From assembly GCA_963682005.1 (NCBI GenBank), contig OY820914.1:868001-932000 (forward strand): a DNA stretch of 64,000 bases, in the 5' to 3' direction. The position numbers and the translations under genes are program-made. Source of the DNA: CAIYUC01 sp963682005 (GTDB lineage Bacteria; Bacteroidota; Bacteroidia; Bacteroidales; FEN-979). Below the pieces are notes generated by a model. That model did no database searches. It saw only the letters and a program-made list of their open reading frames with translations, and was not told the DNA's origin. Positions 1 to 15,100 of this stretch are shown piece by piece; within the stretch, counting starts at the first letter, position 1, and each line of letters begins with the position of its first letter.

Positions 1-153
1 GTGTATTTCATCCCTTCCGGGGCATTTACCAGTTCTTCGATCTCGATCTTATCCCTGTCATAATTTAAGAACAGGGTCATAGCTCCGATCTCGCTCATTT
101 TGCTTGACCTTACAGTATACAGGATCGATTCGCCCGGGGTGACCAGCATTGTT
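1..153 (-). other. Cohesin-like domain, N-terminal part only
   Basis: After the dockerin-like segment the protein continues MLVTPGESILYTVRSSKMSE, IGAMTLFLNYDRDKIEIEEL and is then cut by the window edge. The pattern (G-x-x-x-x-x-V, an IGA/VGA-x-x-L-x-L-x-Y motif, D-x-x-K-x-x-I) is that of the first strands of cohesin-like domains. The remaining domain and the true C-terminus lie outside the window. Confidence 0.55.
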
Positions 154-3100
154 CCATTGTCGATGATTCCGATACCCGAAGTTTCCTTCATTCCCTGCGG
201 AATGAAAGACTTGTTCACATCGCCTATGCAACGGCCTTTTATCTGGAAAGTTGTTCCGCCGGCAGGTATGATAACCGGTCCGTTGGTGAACTTCCAGTTC
301 CCGGCCGGGAAGTAGTTGATCATCCCGATCGCCCTCATCTTGATCCACAATGCATCCGTCGGGTTCACATAGTTATCCGCATTCACATTCCCGATGATCG
401 AATCGAAATGATCGAACGTATACAGCCCGAGGAATACCAGCTGATCGATGAGTGCGTCTGTAGCATTCACACCGCCCCATACATCATTGTAGCTTGCGCT
501 TATGGTATAGGTTCCCGGGGCGATGCCGTTGAATGCATAATACCCGTTCTGGCTATTGGTATTGGCGCTCGTTGTCGTAGCTACAATCGCTCCGGCCGTA
601 TTCACAAGGTTTAAGGTAACATCATTCATCGGTGTTGAATACTGGTTGTCATAGATCACTGTTCCGGTCAGGCTGGATGTGCCCGGATTGACCGTGACAG
701 TGAAGGTGGTGCACTTGCTGCAGCCGGTGACATTATCCGTCTCACAGACCGTGATGATGTGGGTTCCCGGGGTCAGCCAATGGACACAGGTCTTGTAGCC
801 GCAACCGCAGTCAAGCACTTCACCGCCATCAATGATCCAGTTATATAAATGTCCCGGAATGTTGGCCACTTCATAGCAGCATACATCCCCGACAGCCACC
901 ACCGGGCAGCCTGTGATCTGTGGATCCGGCAGCGGGTTCAGTATGACCGGCAGGATCACACAGGTGCCGCATTGCAGCTGTGAACCGGTCGTGATATCCG
1001 TTACCGTGCAGGCGACCTGGCCGGCCGTGCCGTTACCCCAGTCAACTGTGATGACCGATGAGTTCTGACCGGTAAAGTTTGTCATTCCCTCACCGTTATC
1101 CGTTACCACCCACTGGTAAGTGTAAACATGTCCCGGGATCGGTGACGGAGGATCGAACACAGCCGTGTAAACCACATTATCGGTGTACTGGCAGATTGTT
1201 GTCAGGCCTTCGATGTGGAACGACGGGTTCGGGATGACCTCTACTGCCAAGTCAGCCGGGGTAAGTGCTGAGCACCCCAGAGCACTGGTGTAGTTGACTG
1301 TCACATGCCCTGTTCCGGCTGCAGTCCATTTAACTGTTACCGTGTTGTCGGATGTTCCGCCTCCTGCGGTGATGATACCGCCGGTAACGGTCCAGGTATA
1401 GTCGGTCATACCGGCTTCTGTCGTATAGACATTGCCGTCGGTGTTCTGGCAGACCGGTGTCGGTCCGTCAAGATGGATAACCGGGCGCGGAAGGATGGTA
1501 ACATTGAACGTTGCTTCTCCCGGGCACTGGTAGTATCCCTGCAGGTAATGAACGCTTACGGTGCCTGTTCCGGCAGTTCCCCAGTCGATCGTAATCGAAT
1601 TGGTGCCCTGGCCACTGAAGGAAACAGCACCGGTTACCGTCCAGATGTAATCCGTCATGCCCGCTTCGGTCGTATATACGGCCGTGGTGTAAGCACAGAC
1701 TTCATCATCCCCCGTGATCGTCGGCACGACAATCGGTGGTTCACTGATCGTCACGGTTCCCAGGTCAATCTGACACGCAATCTGTGAAGCGTCGCGGATC
1801 TTGCAATCATATGTTCCCAGGCCAAGACCTGTGTAGGTCGTGGTCGCAGACCATGTCGTACCACCGTCAATACTGAACTCATAACCATCCCATCCGCCCG
1901 TGGCGTTGTAGAAGGAAATGATGCCATTGTGCGCACCGTTGCAGGTGATATCATGAGTATAGATGTCGGCATACAGGAGTTCCGGCTCATAGATCATAAT
2001 GTCCTCCAATTCAATGATGCAATTGATATTGGCTGCATCGCGGATCCAGACATCGTAATATCCAGGATTGAGGTCGGTGTACGACATGGTCACAGACCAT
2101 GTCGAGCCTCCGTTTATGCTGAATTCATAGCCATCCCAGCCACCTGTTGGGTTGCTGATCGTGATGGTCCCGTTATTGGCACCGAAGCAGGTGATATCCG
2201 AATGATCAACATCCGCATCCAGGATGAACGGCTGCTCGATCGTGAAGCTTTCGAGTCCGATCATACAATTGACATTGACTGCATCGCGCATCCAAACTTC
2301 GTAATAACCCGGCGTGAGGTCGGTGTATGACATGGTCACAGACCATGTCGAGCCTCCGTTTATGCTGAATTCATAGCCATCCCAACCACCGGTAGGATTG
2401 GTGATCGTAATGGTTCCGTTGTTGGCTCCGAAGCAGGTGATATCCGAGTGATCAACATCTGCATCAAGGATGAACGGCTGCTCGATCGTAAAGCTTTCGA
2501 GTTCGATCACACAATTGATATTGGCTGCGTCGCGTATCCAGACATTGTATGAACCTGGCGTCAGACCCGTGTAGATCATTGTCACAGACCATGTCGAGCC
2601 TCCGTCGATGCTGAACTCGTAACCATCCCAGCCACCTGTCGGGTTGCTGATCGTGATAGTCCCGTCGTTGGCACCGAAGCAGGTGATATCCGAATGATCA
2701 ACATCTGCATCAAGAACGAATGGTTCATCAATGGTGAAGTTTTCCAGTTCAATCATACAATTGATGTTGGTTGCATCGCGCATCCAAACTTCGTAGTAAC
2801 CCGGCGTGAGGTCGGTGTACGACATGGTCACAGACCATGTCGAGCCTCCGTTTATGCTGAATTCATAGCCATCCCAACCACCGGTAGGATTGGTGATCGT
2901 AATGGTTCCGTTGTTGGCTCCGAAGCAGGTTACAACCGAATGATCAACATCAGCATCCAGGATGAACGGCTGCTCGATCGTGAAGCTTTCGAGTCCGATC
3001 ATACAATTGACATTGGCTGCATCGCGCATCCAAACTTCGTAGTAACCCGGCGTGAGGTCGGTGTACGACATGGTCACAGACCATGTCGAGCCCCCATCGA

Positions 3101-6100
3101 TGCTGAACTCGTAACCATCCCAGCCGCCCGTCGGGTTGCTGATCGTGATGGTTCCGTTGTTGGCTCCGAAGCAGGTGATATCCGAGTGATCAACATCTGC
3201 ATCAAGGATGAATGGTTCATCAATGGTGAAGTTTTCCAGTCCGATCATGCAATTGATGTTGGCTGCGTCGCGCATCCAAACTTCGTAGTAACCCGGCGTG
3301 AGGTCGGTGTACGACATGGTCACAGACCATGTCGAGCCCCCATCGATGCTGAATTCATAACCATCCCAGCCGCCTGTCGGGTTGCTGATCGTGATGGTCC
3401 CGTTATTGGCCCCGAAGCAGGTGATATCCGAATGATCAACATCTGCATCAAGGATGAATGGTTCTTCAATGGTGAAGCTTTCCAGTTCGACCATGCAATT
3501 GATGTTGGCTGCATCGCGCATCCAAACTTCGTAGTAACCCGGCGTGAGGTCGGTGTACGACATGGTCACAGACCATGTCGAGCCTCCGTTTATGCTGAAT
3601 TCATAGCCATCCCAACCACCGGTAGGATTGGTGATCGTAATGGTTCCGTTGTTTGCACCGAAGCAGGTTACAACCGAATGATCAACATCAGCATCCAGGA
3701 TGAACGGCTGCTCGATCGTGAAGCTTTCGAGTTCGATCATACAATTGACATTGGCTGCATCGCGTATCCAAACTTCGTAGTAACCCAGCGTGAGGTCGGT
3801 GTACGACATGGTCACAGACCATGTCGAGCCTCCGTTTATGCTGAATTCATAACCATCCCAGCCGCCTGTCGGGTTGCTGATCGTAATGGTCCCGTTGTTG
3901 GCACCGAAGCAGGTGATATCCGAATGATCAACATCTGCATCAAGGACGAATGGTTCAGCAATCGTAACTGTAGCAAGGTAAACCTGGCAGGAGGTCATTT
4001 CAGCATCTCGGATCCAGACATCATAATATCCGGGATTGAGGTTGGTGTACGACATGGTCACAGACCATGTCGAGCCTCCGTCGATGCTGAATTCGTATCC
4101 ATCGCCTCCGCCCGTAACATTGGTGATGGTGATCGTTCCGTCATCAGCACCGTTACAGGTAATATCCGTTGTATGGATCGTACCTGTTAACAATGGATTG
4201 ACAGTGATCGTTACGATGTTTGTATAAACGGTTCCGCATTTTGAATCGTTTTGCTGCAGCCTGAACATGGTAGTCTGCATGAGGGCTCCAGGGGCATAGG
4301 TCAGTTCTGTTGCGCCCGGGATTTCAAACCAATTGGTACCGTTTATCGAATATTGCCACTGATAGTTATAGGTGCCCTGGCCTCCGTTTGGAAGATCGGC
4401 ATGGACCGGGTCAGGAACCGTATTGTAACAAATGGTCTGATCTGAGTATGCCTGACCGGGGATGAATTCATTGTAAACGATGATCTCAACCTCGTTGGTG
4501 AAAACGGAGACCATGCATTCTTCGTCGGTCTGTTGCAACCTATACCAGGTCGTAGTTGTGAGTGCACCCGGGGCATATGTCAGGTCGGTTGCACCGGTAA
4601 TCTCAAACCATGAACCATGATCTGTTGTGAACTGCCACTGGAATTCGCTATTTCCGCTACCGCCTGTTGGAGGAGTAGCCGTTATCGGATCAGGAACTGT
4701 ATTGAAACAGATCGCCTGATCGGATGATGCTGAACCTGCATGATATTCGCTGAAGAATGTCAGGATCATCGAATCGTCAGCATTCGGGCATGGTGAACAT
4801 GCTGTTGCATGGATCGACAAGGTGACATGTCCAAGCAGGATATCATTCGGACCAGCGGTATATGTTGCATTTAAAAGGTGCTGGTCATCCCATGTACCGT
4901 CTCCGGAAGTTGTCCAGGTAACACTGGTGGCATATTCGACAGCTGCATCATCAAGCGTGTATGGAAGATTTCCGCAGACCGTAACATCCGGCCCTGCATA
5001 AACAATTGGAATATGACTTATACAGAGTTTCATTGTATCCGTCACCTCAGAACATGGAGGATCTGTTGTCAGATGCAAGACAAGGTAAACACATCCGGCT
5101 GCAATATCATCCAGGCTTGGTATATAGCTTGGATTCAGGATATTCGGATCGGTGAAATAACCAGTGCCTGATGTTGTCCAGTACAGGGTATTGTAATTAT
5201 ACGCTGATGCGGTACAGAGGCAATACGTTGACGTTTCACAGATCGTAGCATCGGGACCCGCATCGGCTACCGGTGCCGGCACAATGTTAAGGATCATCTC
5301 ATCGCTTGCACCAGTACATGGCTCTTCGCCTGAAGCATGGAGCGTCAATGTAACTGATCCATTTGCAATATCAACCAATGATGGCGTATAGACCGGGTCA
5401 AGAACATCATCATTGCTGAAGGTCCCCGTTCCCGATGTCGTCCATTCATAGGATGAACTGTTGGTCACTGAAGCTCCAGTGATATAATAATCCGAACCTT
5501 CGCAGATCGTGGCATCTGAGCCTGCGTCAGCTGTTGCCGATGGCATGATGTGGATGATCATTGCATCGGTTGCAGTTCCGCAAGGAGCGTTACCCGTGAC
5601 GGTCAATGTCAGTGTCACATCGCCTGTTTCGTTCAGTGACGGAGTGTAGGTCGGTGTAAGTGTCGTCTCTCCCGAGAGATCGCCTGTCCCGTTATGACTC
5701 CACAACATGCTCGCATAATTGGTTGCTGATGCTGAGTTAACGGTATAGATCGAGTTCTCACAGATCGTGGCATCATTGCCGGCACCAGCCGTTGCCATCG
5801 GAAGGATGGTCAGTACCATCTCATCTATTGCCGTAGCGCACAGCCCGTAGCCCGTAGCCGTCAGCGTCAGGGTCACCTGGCCAAGTTCTCCCATTGAAGG
5901 GGTGTAGGTCGGGGCCAATGTGGTAGACCCTGTCAGGGTACCTGTTCCATTGGTTGTCCAAAGTACACTGGTATAATCTGAAGCCGTGGCTGTCGATATG
6001 GTGTATGCTGTCTGCTCGCAGGTAGTGGCATCGCTGCCGGCATTGGCGGTCGGTCCTTCATTATACGTAATTGTCATCTCATCCGATGTTACGCATACGC

Positions 6101-9100
6101 CTCCAAAGCCGTAAACGGTCATCGTCAGTGTGACAACTGTTTCTCCGCTTGCCGGGGTATAGGTCGGGGTCAGTGACGTAGACCCTGTCAGGGTCCCCGT
6201 TCCTGTTGTCGTCCAGAGAATGCTGGTAAAGTTGTATGCCATCGCACCTGTAACCGCGAAAGCTGAGCCTGTGCAAACACTGGCGTCAACGCCTGCATTG
6301 GCCGTCGGGCCCGGCTCGACTGTCAGTATCATATGATCTGACGCCGATCCACATGGGGTGTTGCCCGTTGCAGTTAATGTCAACGTCACATCTCCCGTAA
6401 AGCCTGCGGCCGGGGTGAACGTCGGTGACAGCGTCGTTGCTCCGGACAGTGTTCCTGATGTGATCGGATCGATCGTCCAGAGAAGTGAACTGTAGTCATC
6501 TGCACTTGCTGTGCTGGTAACATACGCGATTCCTTCACAGGTTGAAGCATCAAGGCCTGCACCAACTGTTGGTGCCGGTACAATGGTCAGGATCATCTCA
6601 TCGCTTGCACTGGTACATGGCTCATCGCCTGCTGCATGGAGGGTCAGGGTTACTGATCCATTCGCAATGTCAACCAATGATGGGGTATAGACCGGGTCAA
6701 GAACATTTATGTTGGAGAATGTTCCTGTTCCTGATGTTGTCCATTCATACGATGAACTATTGATCACTGAGGCTCCAGTGATATAATAATCCGAACCTTC
6801 GCAGATCGTGGCATCTGAGCCTGCATCAGCTGTTGCCGATGGCAGGATGTGGATGATCATTGCATCGGTTGCAGTTCCGCAAGGAGCGTTACCCGTGACG
6901 GTCAGAGTCAGTGTCACGTCACCCGTTTCGTTCAAACCAGGGGTGTAGGTCGGAGTCAGTGTGGTCTCTCCCGAGAGATCTCCTGTCCCGTTATGACTCC
7001 ACAACACGCTCGCATAATTGGTTGCTGATGCTGAGTTAACGGTATAGATCGAGTTCTCACAGATCGTGGCATCATTGCCGGCACCAGCCGTTGCCATCGG
7101 AAGGATGGTCAGTACCATCTCATCTATTGCCGTTGCGCACTGCCCGTAGCCCGAAGCTGTCAGCGTCAGGGTCACCTGGCCAAGTTCTCCCATTGAAGGG
7201 GTGTAGGTCGGGGCCAATGTGGTAGACCCTGTCAGGGTACCTGTTCCATTGGTTGTCCAAAGTACACTGGTATAATCTGAAGCCGTGGCTGTCGATATGG
7301 TGTATGCTGTCTGCTCGCAGGTAGTGGCATCTGAACCAGCATTAGCTGTCGGTCCTGCATTATACGTAATTGTCATCTCATCCGATGTTACGCATACTCC
7401 GCCAAAGCCGTAAACGGTCATCGTCAGTGTGACAACTGTTTCTCCGCTTGCCGGGGTATAGGTCGGGGTCAGTGACGTAGACCCTGTCAGGGTCCCCGTT
7501 CCTGTTGTTGTCCAGAGAATGCTTGTATAATTGTATGCCATCGCACCTGTAACCGCGAAAGCTGAGCCTGTGCAAACACTGGCGTCAACGCCTGCATTGG
7601 CCGTTGGGCCCGGTTCGACTGTCAGTATCATATGATCTGAAGTCGATCCACATGGGGTGTTGCCCGTTGCAGTTACTGTCAACGTCACATCTCCCGTAAA
7701 GCCTGCGGCCGGGGTGAAGGTCGGTGACAGCGTCGTTGCTCCGGACAGTGTTCCTGATGTGATCGGATCGATCGTCCAGAGAAGCGAACTGTAGTCATCT
7801 GCACTTGCAGTGCTGATTGTATAGGCAATGCCTTCGCATGTTTGAGCATCAAGGCCTGCACCAGCCGTTGGTGCCGGTACAATGGTCAGGGTCATATCAT
7901 CGCTTGCTCCTGTGCAGGGCTCATCGCCTGCTGCATGGAGGGTCAGGGTTACTGATCCATTCGCAATGTCAACCAATGATGGGGTATAGACCGGGTCAAG
8001 AACATTTATGTTGGAGAATGTTCCTGTTCCTGATGTTGTCCATTCATACGATGAACTATTGATCACTGAGGCTCCAGTGATATAATAATCCGAACCTTCG
8101 CAGATCGTGGCATCTGAGCCTGCATCAGCTGTTGCCGATGGCAGGATGTGGATGATCATTGCATCGGTTGCAGTTCCGCAAGGAGCGTTACCCGTGACGG
8201 TCAATGTCAGTGTCACATCACCTGTTTCGTTTAGTGACGGAGTGTAGGTCGGTGTAAGTGTCGTCTCTCCCGAGAGATCGCCTGTCCCGTTATGGCTCCA
8301 CAACAGGCTTGCATAATTGGTTGCTGATGCTGAGTTAACGGTATAGATCGAGTTCTCACAGATCGTGGCATCATTGCCGGCATTAGCTGTGGCTGCAGGC
8401 AGAATGGTCAGTACCATCTCATCTATTGCCATTGCGCACAGCCCGTAGCCCGTAGCCGTCAGCGTCAGGGTCACCTGGCCAAGTTCTCCCTCAGCCGGAG
8501 TGTAGGTCGGGGCCAATGTGGTAGACCCTGTCAGGGTCCCTGTTCCATTGGTTGTCCAAAGTATACTGGTATAATCTGAAGCCGTGGCTGTCGATATGGT
8601 GTATGCTGTCTGCTCGCAGGTAGTGGCATCTGAACCAGCATTAGCTGTCGGTCCTGCATTGTAGGTGATGGTCATCGCATCACTTGTTACGCATACGCCT
8701 CCAAAGCCGTAAACGGTCATGGTCAGTGTCACAGCTGTTTCTCCGCTTGATGGTGTATAGGTCGGGGTCAGTGACGTTGATCCCGTCAGTGTTCCCGTTC
8801 CTGTTGTTGTCCAGAGTATGCTGGTATAGTTGTATGCCATCGCACCTGTAACCGCGAAAGCTGAGCCTGTGCAAACACTGGCGTCAACGCCTGCATTGGC
8901 CGTTGGGCCCGGTTCGACTGTCAGTATCATATGATCTGAAGTCGATCCGCATGGGGTATTGCCCGTTGCAGTTAATGTCAATGTCACATCTCCCGTAAAG
9001 CCTGCGGCCGGGGTGAAGGTCGGTGACAGCGTCGTTGCTCCGGACAGTGTTCCTGATGTGATCAGATCGATCGTCCAGAGAAGCGAACTGTAGTCATCTG

Positions 9101-12100
9101 CACTTGCAGTGCTGATTGTGTAGGCAATGCCTTCGCATGTTTGAGCATCAAGGCCTGCACCAGCCGTTGGTGCCGGTACAATGGTCAGGGTCATATCATC
9201 GCTTGCTCCTGTGCAGGGCTCATCGCCTGCTGCATGGAGGGTCAGGGTTACTGATCCATTCGCAATGTCAACCAATGATGGGGTATAGACCGGGTCAAGA
9301 ACATTTATGTTGGAGAATGTTCCTGTTCCTGATGTTGTCCATTCATACGATGAACTATTGATCACTGAGGCTCCAGTGATATAATAATCCGAACCTTCGC
9401 AGATCGTGGCATCTGAGCCTGCATCAGCTGTTGCCGATGGCAGGATGTGGATGATCATTGCATCGGTTGCAGTTCCGCAAGGAGCGTTACCCGTGACGGT
9501 CAATGTCAGTGTCACATCACCTGTTTCGTTTAGTGACGGAGTGTAGGTCGGTGTAAGTGTCGTCTCTCCCGAGAGATCGCCTGTCCCGTTATGACTCCAC
9601 AACACGCTCGCATAATTGGTTGCTGATGCTGAGTTAACGGTATAGATCGAGTTCTCACAGATCGTGGCATCATTGCCGGCACCAGCCGTTGCCATCGGAA
9701 GGATGGTCAGTACCATCTCATCTATTGCCGTTGCGCACTGCCCGTAGCCCGAAGCTGTCAGCGTCAGGGTCACCTGGCCAAGTTCTCCCATTGAAGGGGT
9801 GTAGGTTGGGGCCAATGTGGTAGACCCTGTCAGGGTCCCTGTTCCATTGGTTGTCCAAAGTACACTGGTATAATCTGAAGCCGTGGCTGTCGATATGGTG
9901 TATGCTGTCTGCTCGCAGGTAGTGGCATCGCTGCCGGCATTGGCGGTCGGTCCTTCATTATACGTAATTGTCATCTCATCCGATGTTACGCATACTCCGC
10001 CAAAGCCGTAAACGGTCATCGTCAGTGTGACAACTGTTTCTCCGCTTGCCGGTGTATAGGTCGGGGTCAGTGATGTTGACCCTGTCAGGGTCCCCGTTCC
10101 TGTTGTTGTCCAGAGTATGCTGGTAAAGTTGTATGCCATCGCACCTGTAACCGCGAAAGCTGAGCCTGTGCAAACACTGGCGTCAACGCCTGCATTGGCC
10201 GTCGGGCCCGGCTCGACTGTCAGTATCATATGATCTGAAGTCGATCCGCATGGGGTGTTGCCCGTTGCAGTTAATGTCAACGTCACATCTCCCGTAAAGC
10301 CTGCGGCCGGGGTGAACGTTGGGGTCAGCGTCGTTGCTCCGGACAGTGTTCCTGATGTGATCAGATCGATCGTCCAGAGAAGTGAACTGTAGTCATCTGC
10401 ATTTGCTGTGCTGATAACATACGCGATTCCTTCACAGGTCGAAACATCAAGGCCTGCACCAGCTGTTGGTGCCGGTACAATGGTCAGGATCATCTCATCG
10501 CTTGCACTGGTACATGGCTCATCGCCTGCTGCATGGAGGGTCAGGGTCACTGTTCCGTAAGCAATATCAGCCAGAGATGGCGTATAGACCGGGTCAAGAA
10601 CATCATCATTGCTGAATGTTCCTGTTCCCGATGTTGTCCATTCATAGGATGAACTGTTGGTCACTGAGGCTCCAGTGATATAATAATCCGAACCTTCGCA
10701 GATCGTGGCATCTGAGCCTGCGTCAGCTGTTGCCGACGGCAGGATGTGAATGACCATCTGATCGGTTGCAGTTCCGCATGGCGTGTTGCCCGTGACCGTC
10801 AGAGTCAGTGTCACGTCACCCGTTTCGTTCAAACCAGGGGTGTAGGTCGGAGTAAGTGTCGTCTCTCCCGAGAGATCGCCTGTCCCGTTATGACTCCACA
10901 ACATGCTCGCATAATTGGTTGCTGATGCTGAGTTAACGGTATAGATCGAGTTCTCACAGATCGTGGCATCATTGCCGGCACCAGCCGTTGCCATCGGAAG
11001 GATGGTCAGTACCATCTCATCTATTGCCGTTGCGCACTGCCCGTAGCCCGAAGCTGTCAGCGTCAGGGTCACCTGGCCAAGTTCTCCCATTGAAGGGGTG
11101 TAGGTTGGGGCCAATGTGGTAGACCCTGTCAGGGTCCCTGTTCCATTGGTTGTCCAAAGTACACTGGTATAATCTGAAGCCGTGGCTGTCGATATGGTGT
11201 ATGCTGTCTGCTCGCAGGTAGTGGCATCACTGCCCGCACCAGCCGTCGGACCTGCATTGTAGGTGATGGTCATCGCATCGGATGTAAAGCATACTCCGCC
11301 AAAGCCGTAAACGGTCATTGTCAGTGTGACAGTTGTTTCTCCGCTTGCCGGGGTATAGGTCGGGGTCAGTGACGTAGACCCTGTCAGGGTCCCCGTTCCT
11401 GTTGTCGTCCAGAGAATGCTGGTAAAGTTGTATGCCATCGCACCTGTAACCGCGAAAGCTGAGCCTGTGCAAACACTGGCGTCAACGCCTGCATTGGCCG
11501 TTGGGCCCGGCTCGACTGTCAGGATCATATGATCTGACGCCGATCCACATGGGGTGTTGCCCGTTGCAGTTAATGTCAACGTCACATCTCCCGTAAAGCC
11601 TGCGGCCGGGGTGAACGTTGGGGTCAGCGTCGTTGCTCCGGACAGTGTTCCTGAGGTGATCGGATCAATCGTCCATTCCAGTGTTGCATAGTCTGCGGCG
11701 CTGGCGGTATTGATCGTATAAGCAATGCCCTGGCATGTTTGAGCATCAAGGCCTGCACCAGCTGTTGGTGCCGGTACAATGGTCAGGATCATCTCATCGC
11801 TTGCTCCTGTGCAGGGCTCATCGCCTGCTGCATGGAGGGTCAGGGTTACTGATCCATTCGCAATGTCAACCAATGATGGGGTATAGATCGGATCAAGGAC
11901 ATTTACGTTGGAGAATGTTCCTGTTCCCGATGTTGTCCATTCATAAGATGTGCTGTTAGTCACTGAGGCTCCTGCAATTTGGTAATCACTGCCCTCGCAG
12001 ATTGTGGCATCGTTTCCAGCATTGGCTGTTGCAGATGGCAGGATGCGGATTACCATCTGATCGGTTGCAGTTCCGCAAGGAGCGTTACCCGTGACGGTCA

Positions 12101-15100
12101 ATGTCATCGTTACATCGCCCGTTTCGTTCAGCGACGGGGTGTAGGTCGGAGTCAGTGTTGTCTCACCTGTCAGGTCGCCTGTTCCGCTTGAAGTCCACAA
12201 CAAGCTTGAATAATTGGTTGCTGCTGCTGAGTTAACGGTATAGATCGAGTTTTCACAGATCGTGGCATCATTGCCGGCACCAGCCGTTGCCATCGGAAGG
12301 ATGGTCAGTACCATCTCATCTATTGCCGTGGCGCAAAGCCCATAGCCCGAAGCTGTCAGCGTCAGGGTTACCTGGCCAAGTTCTCCCATTGAAGGGGTGT
12401 AGGTCGGGGCCAATGTGGTAGACCCTGTCAGGGTCCCTGTTCCATTGGTCGTCCAAAGTACACTGGTATAATCTGAAGCCGTGGCTGTCGATATGGTGTA
12501 TGCTGTCTGCTCGCAGGTAGTGGCATCGCTGCCGGCATTGGCGGTCGGTCCTTCATTATACGTAATTGTCATCGCATCCGATGTTACGCATACTCCGCCA
12601 AAGCCGTAAACGGTCATCGTCAGTGTGACAACTGTTTCTCCGCTTGCCGGTGTATAGGTCGGGGTCAGTGATGTTGACCCTGTCAGGGTCCCCGTTCCTG
12701 TTGTTGTCCAGAGAATGCTTGTATAATTGTATGCCATCGCACCTGTTACCGCGAAAGCTGAGCCTGTGCAAACACTGGCGTCAACACCGGCATTGGCCGT
12801 TGGGCCTGGTTCGACTGTCAGGATCATATGATCTGACGCCGATCCACATGGGGTGTTGCCCGTTGCAGTTAATGTCAACGTCACATCTCCCGTAAAGCCT
12901 GCGGCCGGGGTGAACGTTGGGGTCAGCGTCGTTGCTCCGGACAGTGTTCCTGATGTGATCGGATCGATCGTCCAGAGAAGTGAACTGTAGTCATCTGCAC
13001 TTGCTGTGCTGGTAACATACGCGATTCCTTCACAGGTTGAAGCATCAAGGCCTGCACCAACTGTTGGTGCCGGTACAATGGTCAGGATCATGTCATCGCT
13101 TGCACTGGTACATGGCTCATCGCCTGCTGCATGGAGGGTCAGGGTCACTGATTCGTAAGCGATATCAGCCAGCGATGGGGTATAGATCGGATCAAGGACA
13201 TTTACGTTGGAGAATGTTCCTGTTCCTGATGTTGTCCATTCATAGGATGAACTGTTGGTCACTGAGGCTCCAGTGATATAATAATCCGAACCTTCGCAGA
13301 TCGTGGCATCTGAGCCTGCGTCAGCTGTTGCCGATGGCAGGATGTGGATGATCATTGCATCGGTTGCAGTTCCGCATGGCGCGTTGCCCGTGACAGTCAA
13401 CGTCATCGTTACATCGCCTGTTTCGTTCAGTGACGGAGTGTAGGTCGGTGTAAGTGTCGTCTCTCCCGAGAGATCTCCTGTCCCGTTATGACTCCACAAC
13501 ACGCTCGCATAATTGGTTGCTGATGCTGAGTTAACGGTATAGATCGAGTTCTCACAGATCGTGGCATCATTGCCGGCACCAGCCGTTGCCATCGGAAGGA
13601 TGGTCAGTACCATCTCATCTATTGCCGTTGCGCACTGCCCGTAGCCCGAAGCTGTCAGCGTCAGGGTCACCTGGCCAAGTTCTCCCATTGAAGGGGTGTA
13701 GGTCGGGGCCAATGTGGTAGACCCTGTCAGGGTACCTGTTCCATTGGTTGTCCAAAGTACACTGGTATAATCTGAAGCCGTGGCTGTCGATATGGTGTAT
13801 GCTGTCTGCTCGCAGGTAGTGGCATCGCTGCCGGCATTGGCGGTCGGTCCTTCATTATACGTAATTGTCATCTCATCCGATGTTACGCATACGCCTCCAA
13901 AGCCGTAAACGGTCATCGTCAGTGTGACAACTGTTTCTCCGCTTGCCGGTGTATAGGTCGGGGTCAGTGATGTTGACCCTGTCAGGGTCCCCGTTCCTGT
14001 TGTTGTCCAGAGAATGCTTGTATAATTGTATGCCATCGCACCGGTTACCGTGTAAGCTGAGCTTGTGCAAACTGAAGCGTCAACACCGGCATTGGCCGTT
14101 GGGCCTGGTTCGACTGTCAGGATCATATGATCTGAAGTCGATCCACATGGGGTGTTGCCCGTTGCAGTTAATGTCAATGTCACATCTCCCGTAAAGCCTG
14201 CGGCCGGGGTGAAGGTCGGTGACAGCGTCGTTGCTCCGGACAGTGTTCCTGATGTGATCGGATCGATCGTCCATTCCAGTGTTGCATAGTCTGCGGCGCT
14301 GGCGGTACTGATCGTATAAGCAATACCCTGGCATGTTTGAGCATCAAGGCCTGCACCAGCTGTTGGTGCCGGTACAATGGTCAGGATCATCTCATCGCTT
14401 GCACTGGTACATGGCTCATCGCCTGCTGCATGGAGGGTCAGGGTCACTGTTCCATAAGCAATATCAGCCAGAGATGGCGTATAGACCGGGTCAAGAATAT
14501 CATCATTGCTGAATGTTCCTGTTCCCGATGTTGTCCATTCATAAGATGAACTATTGGTCACACTTGCTCCAGTGATATAATAATCCGAACCTTCGCAAAT
14601 CGTCGCATCGCTGCCTGCATCTGCTGTTGCCGATGGCAGGATGTGGATGATCATCGCATCAGTTGCAGTTCCGCAAGGAGCGTTACCCGTGACGGTCAAT
14701 GTCAGTGTCACATCACCTGTTTCGTTTAGTGACGGAGTGTAGGTCGGTGTAAGTGTCGTCTCTCCCGAGAGATCGCCTGTCCCGTTATGACTCCACAACA
14801 CGCTCGCATAATTGGTTGCTGATGCTGAGTTAACGGTATAGATCGAGTTCTCACAGATCGTGGCATCATTGCCGGCACCAGCCGTTGCCATCGGAAGGAT
14901 GGTCAGTACCATCTCATCTATTGCCGTGGCGCACTGCCCGTAGCCCGAAGCTGTCAGCGTCAGGGTCACCTGGCCAAGTTCTCCCATTGAAGGGGTGTAG
15001 GTTGGGGCCAATGTGGTAGACCCTGTCAGGGTCCCTGTTCCATTGGTTGTCCAAAGTACACTGGTATAATCTGAAGCCGTGGCTGTCGATATGGTGTATG

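Noticed and set aside
2694..4190. Long plus-strand open frame (498 codons) opposite the SprB repeats
   Set aside because: It is the codon-aligned reverse complement of the repeat array; its length comes from repeating the same 82-codon stretch. The product has no recognisable family and the minus-strand reading has clear SprB signatures.
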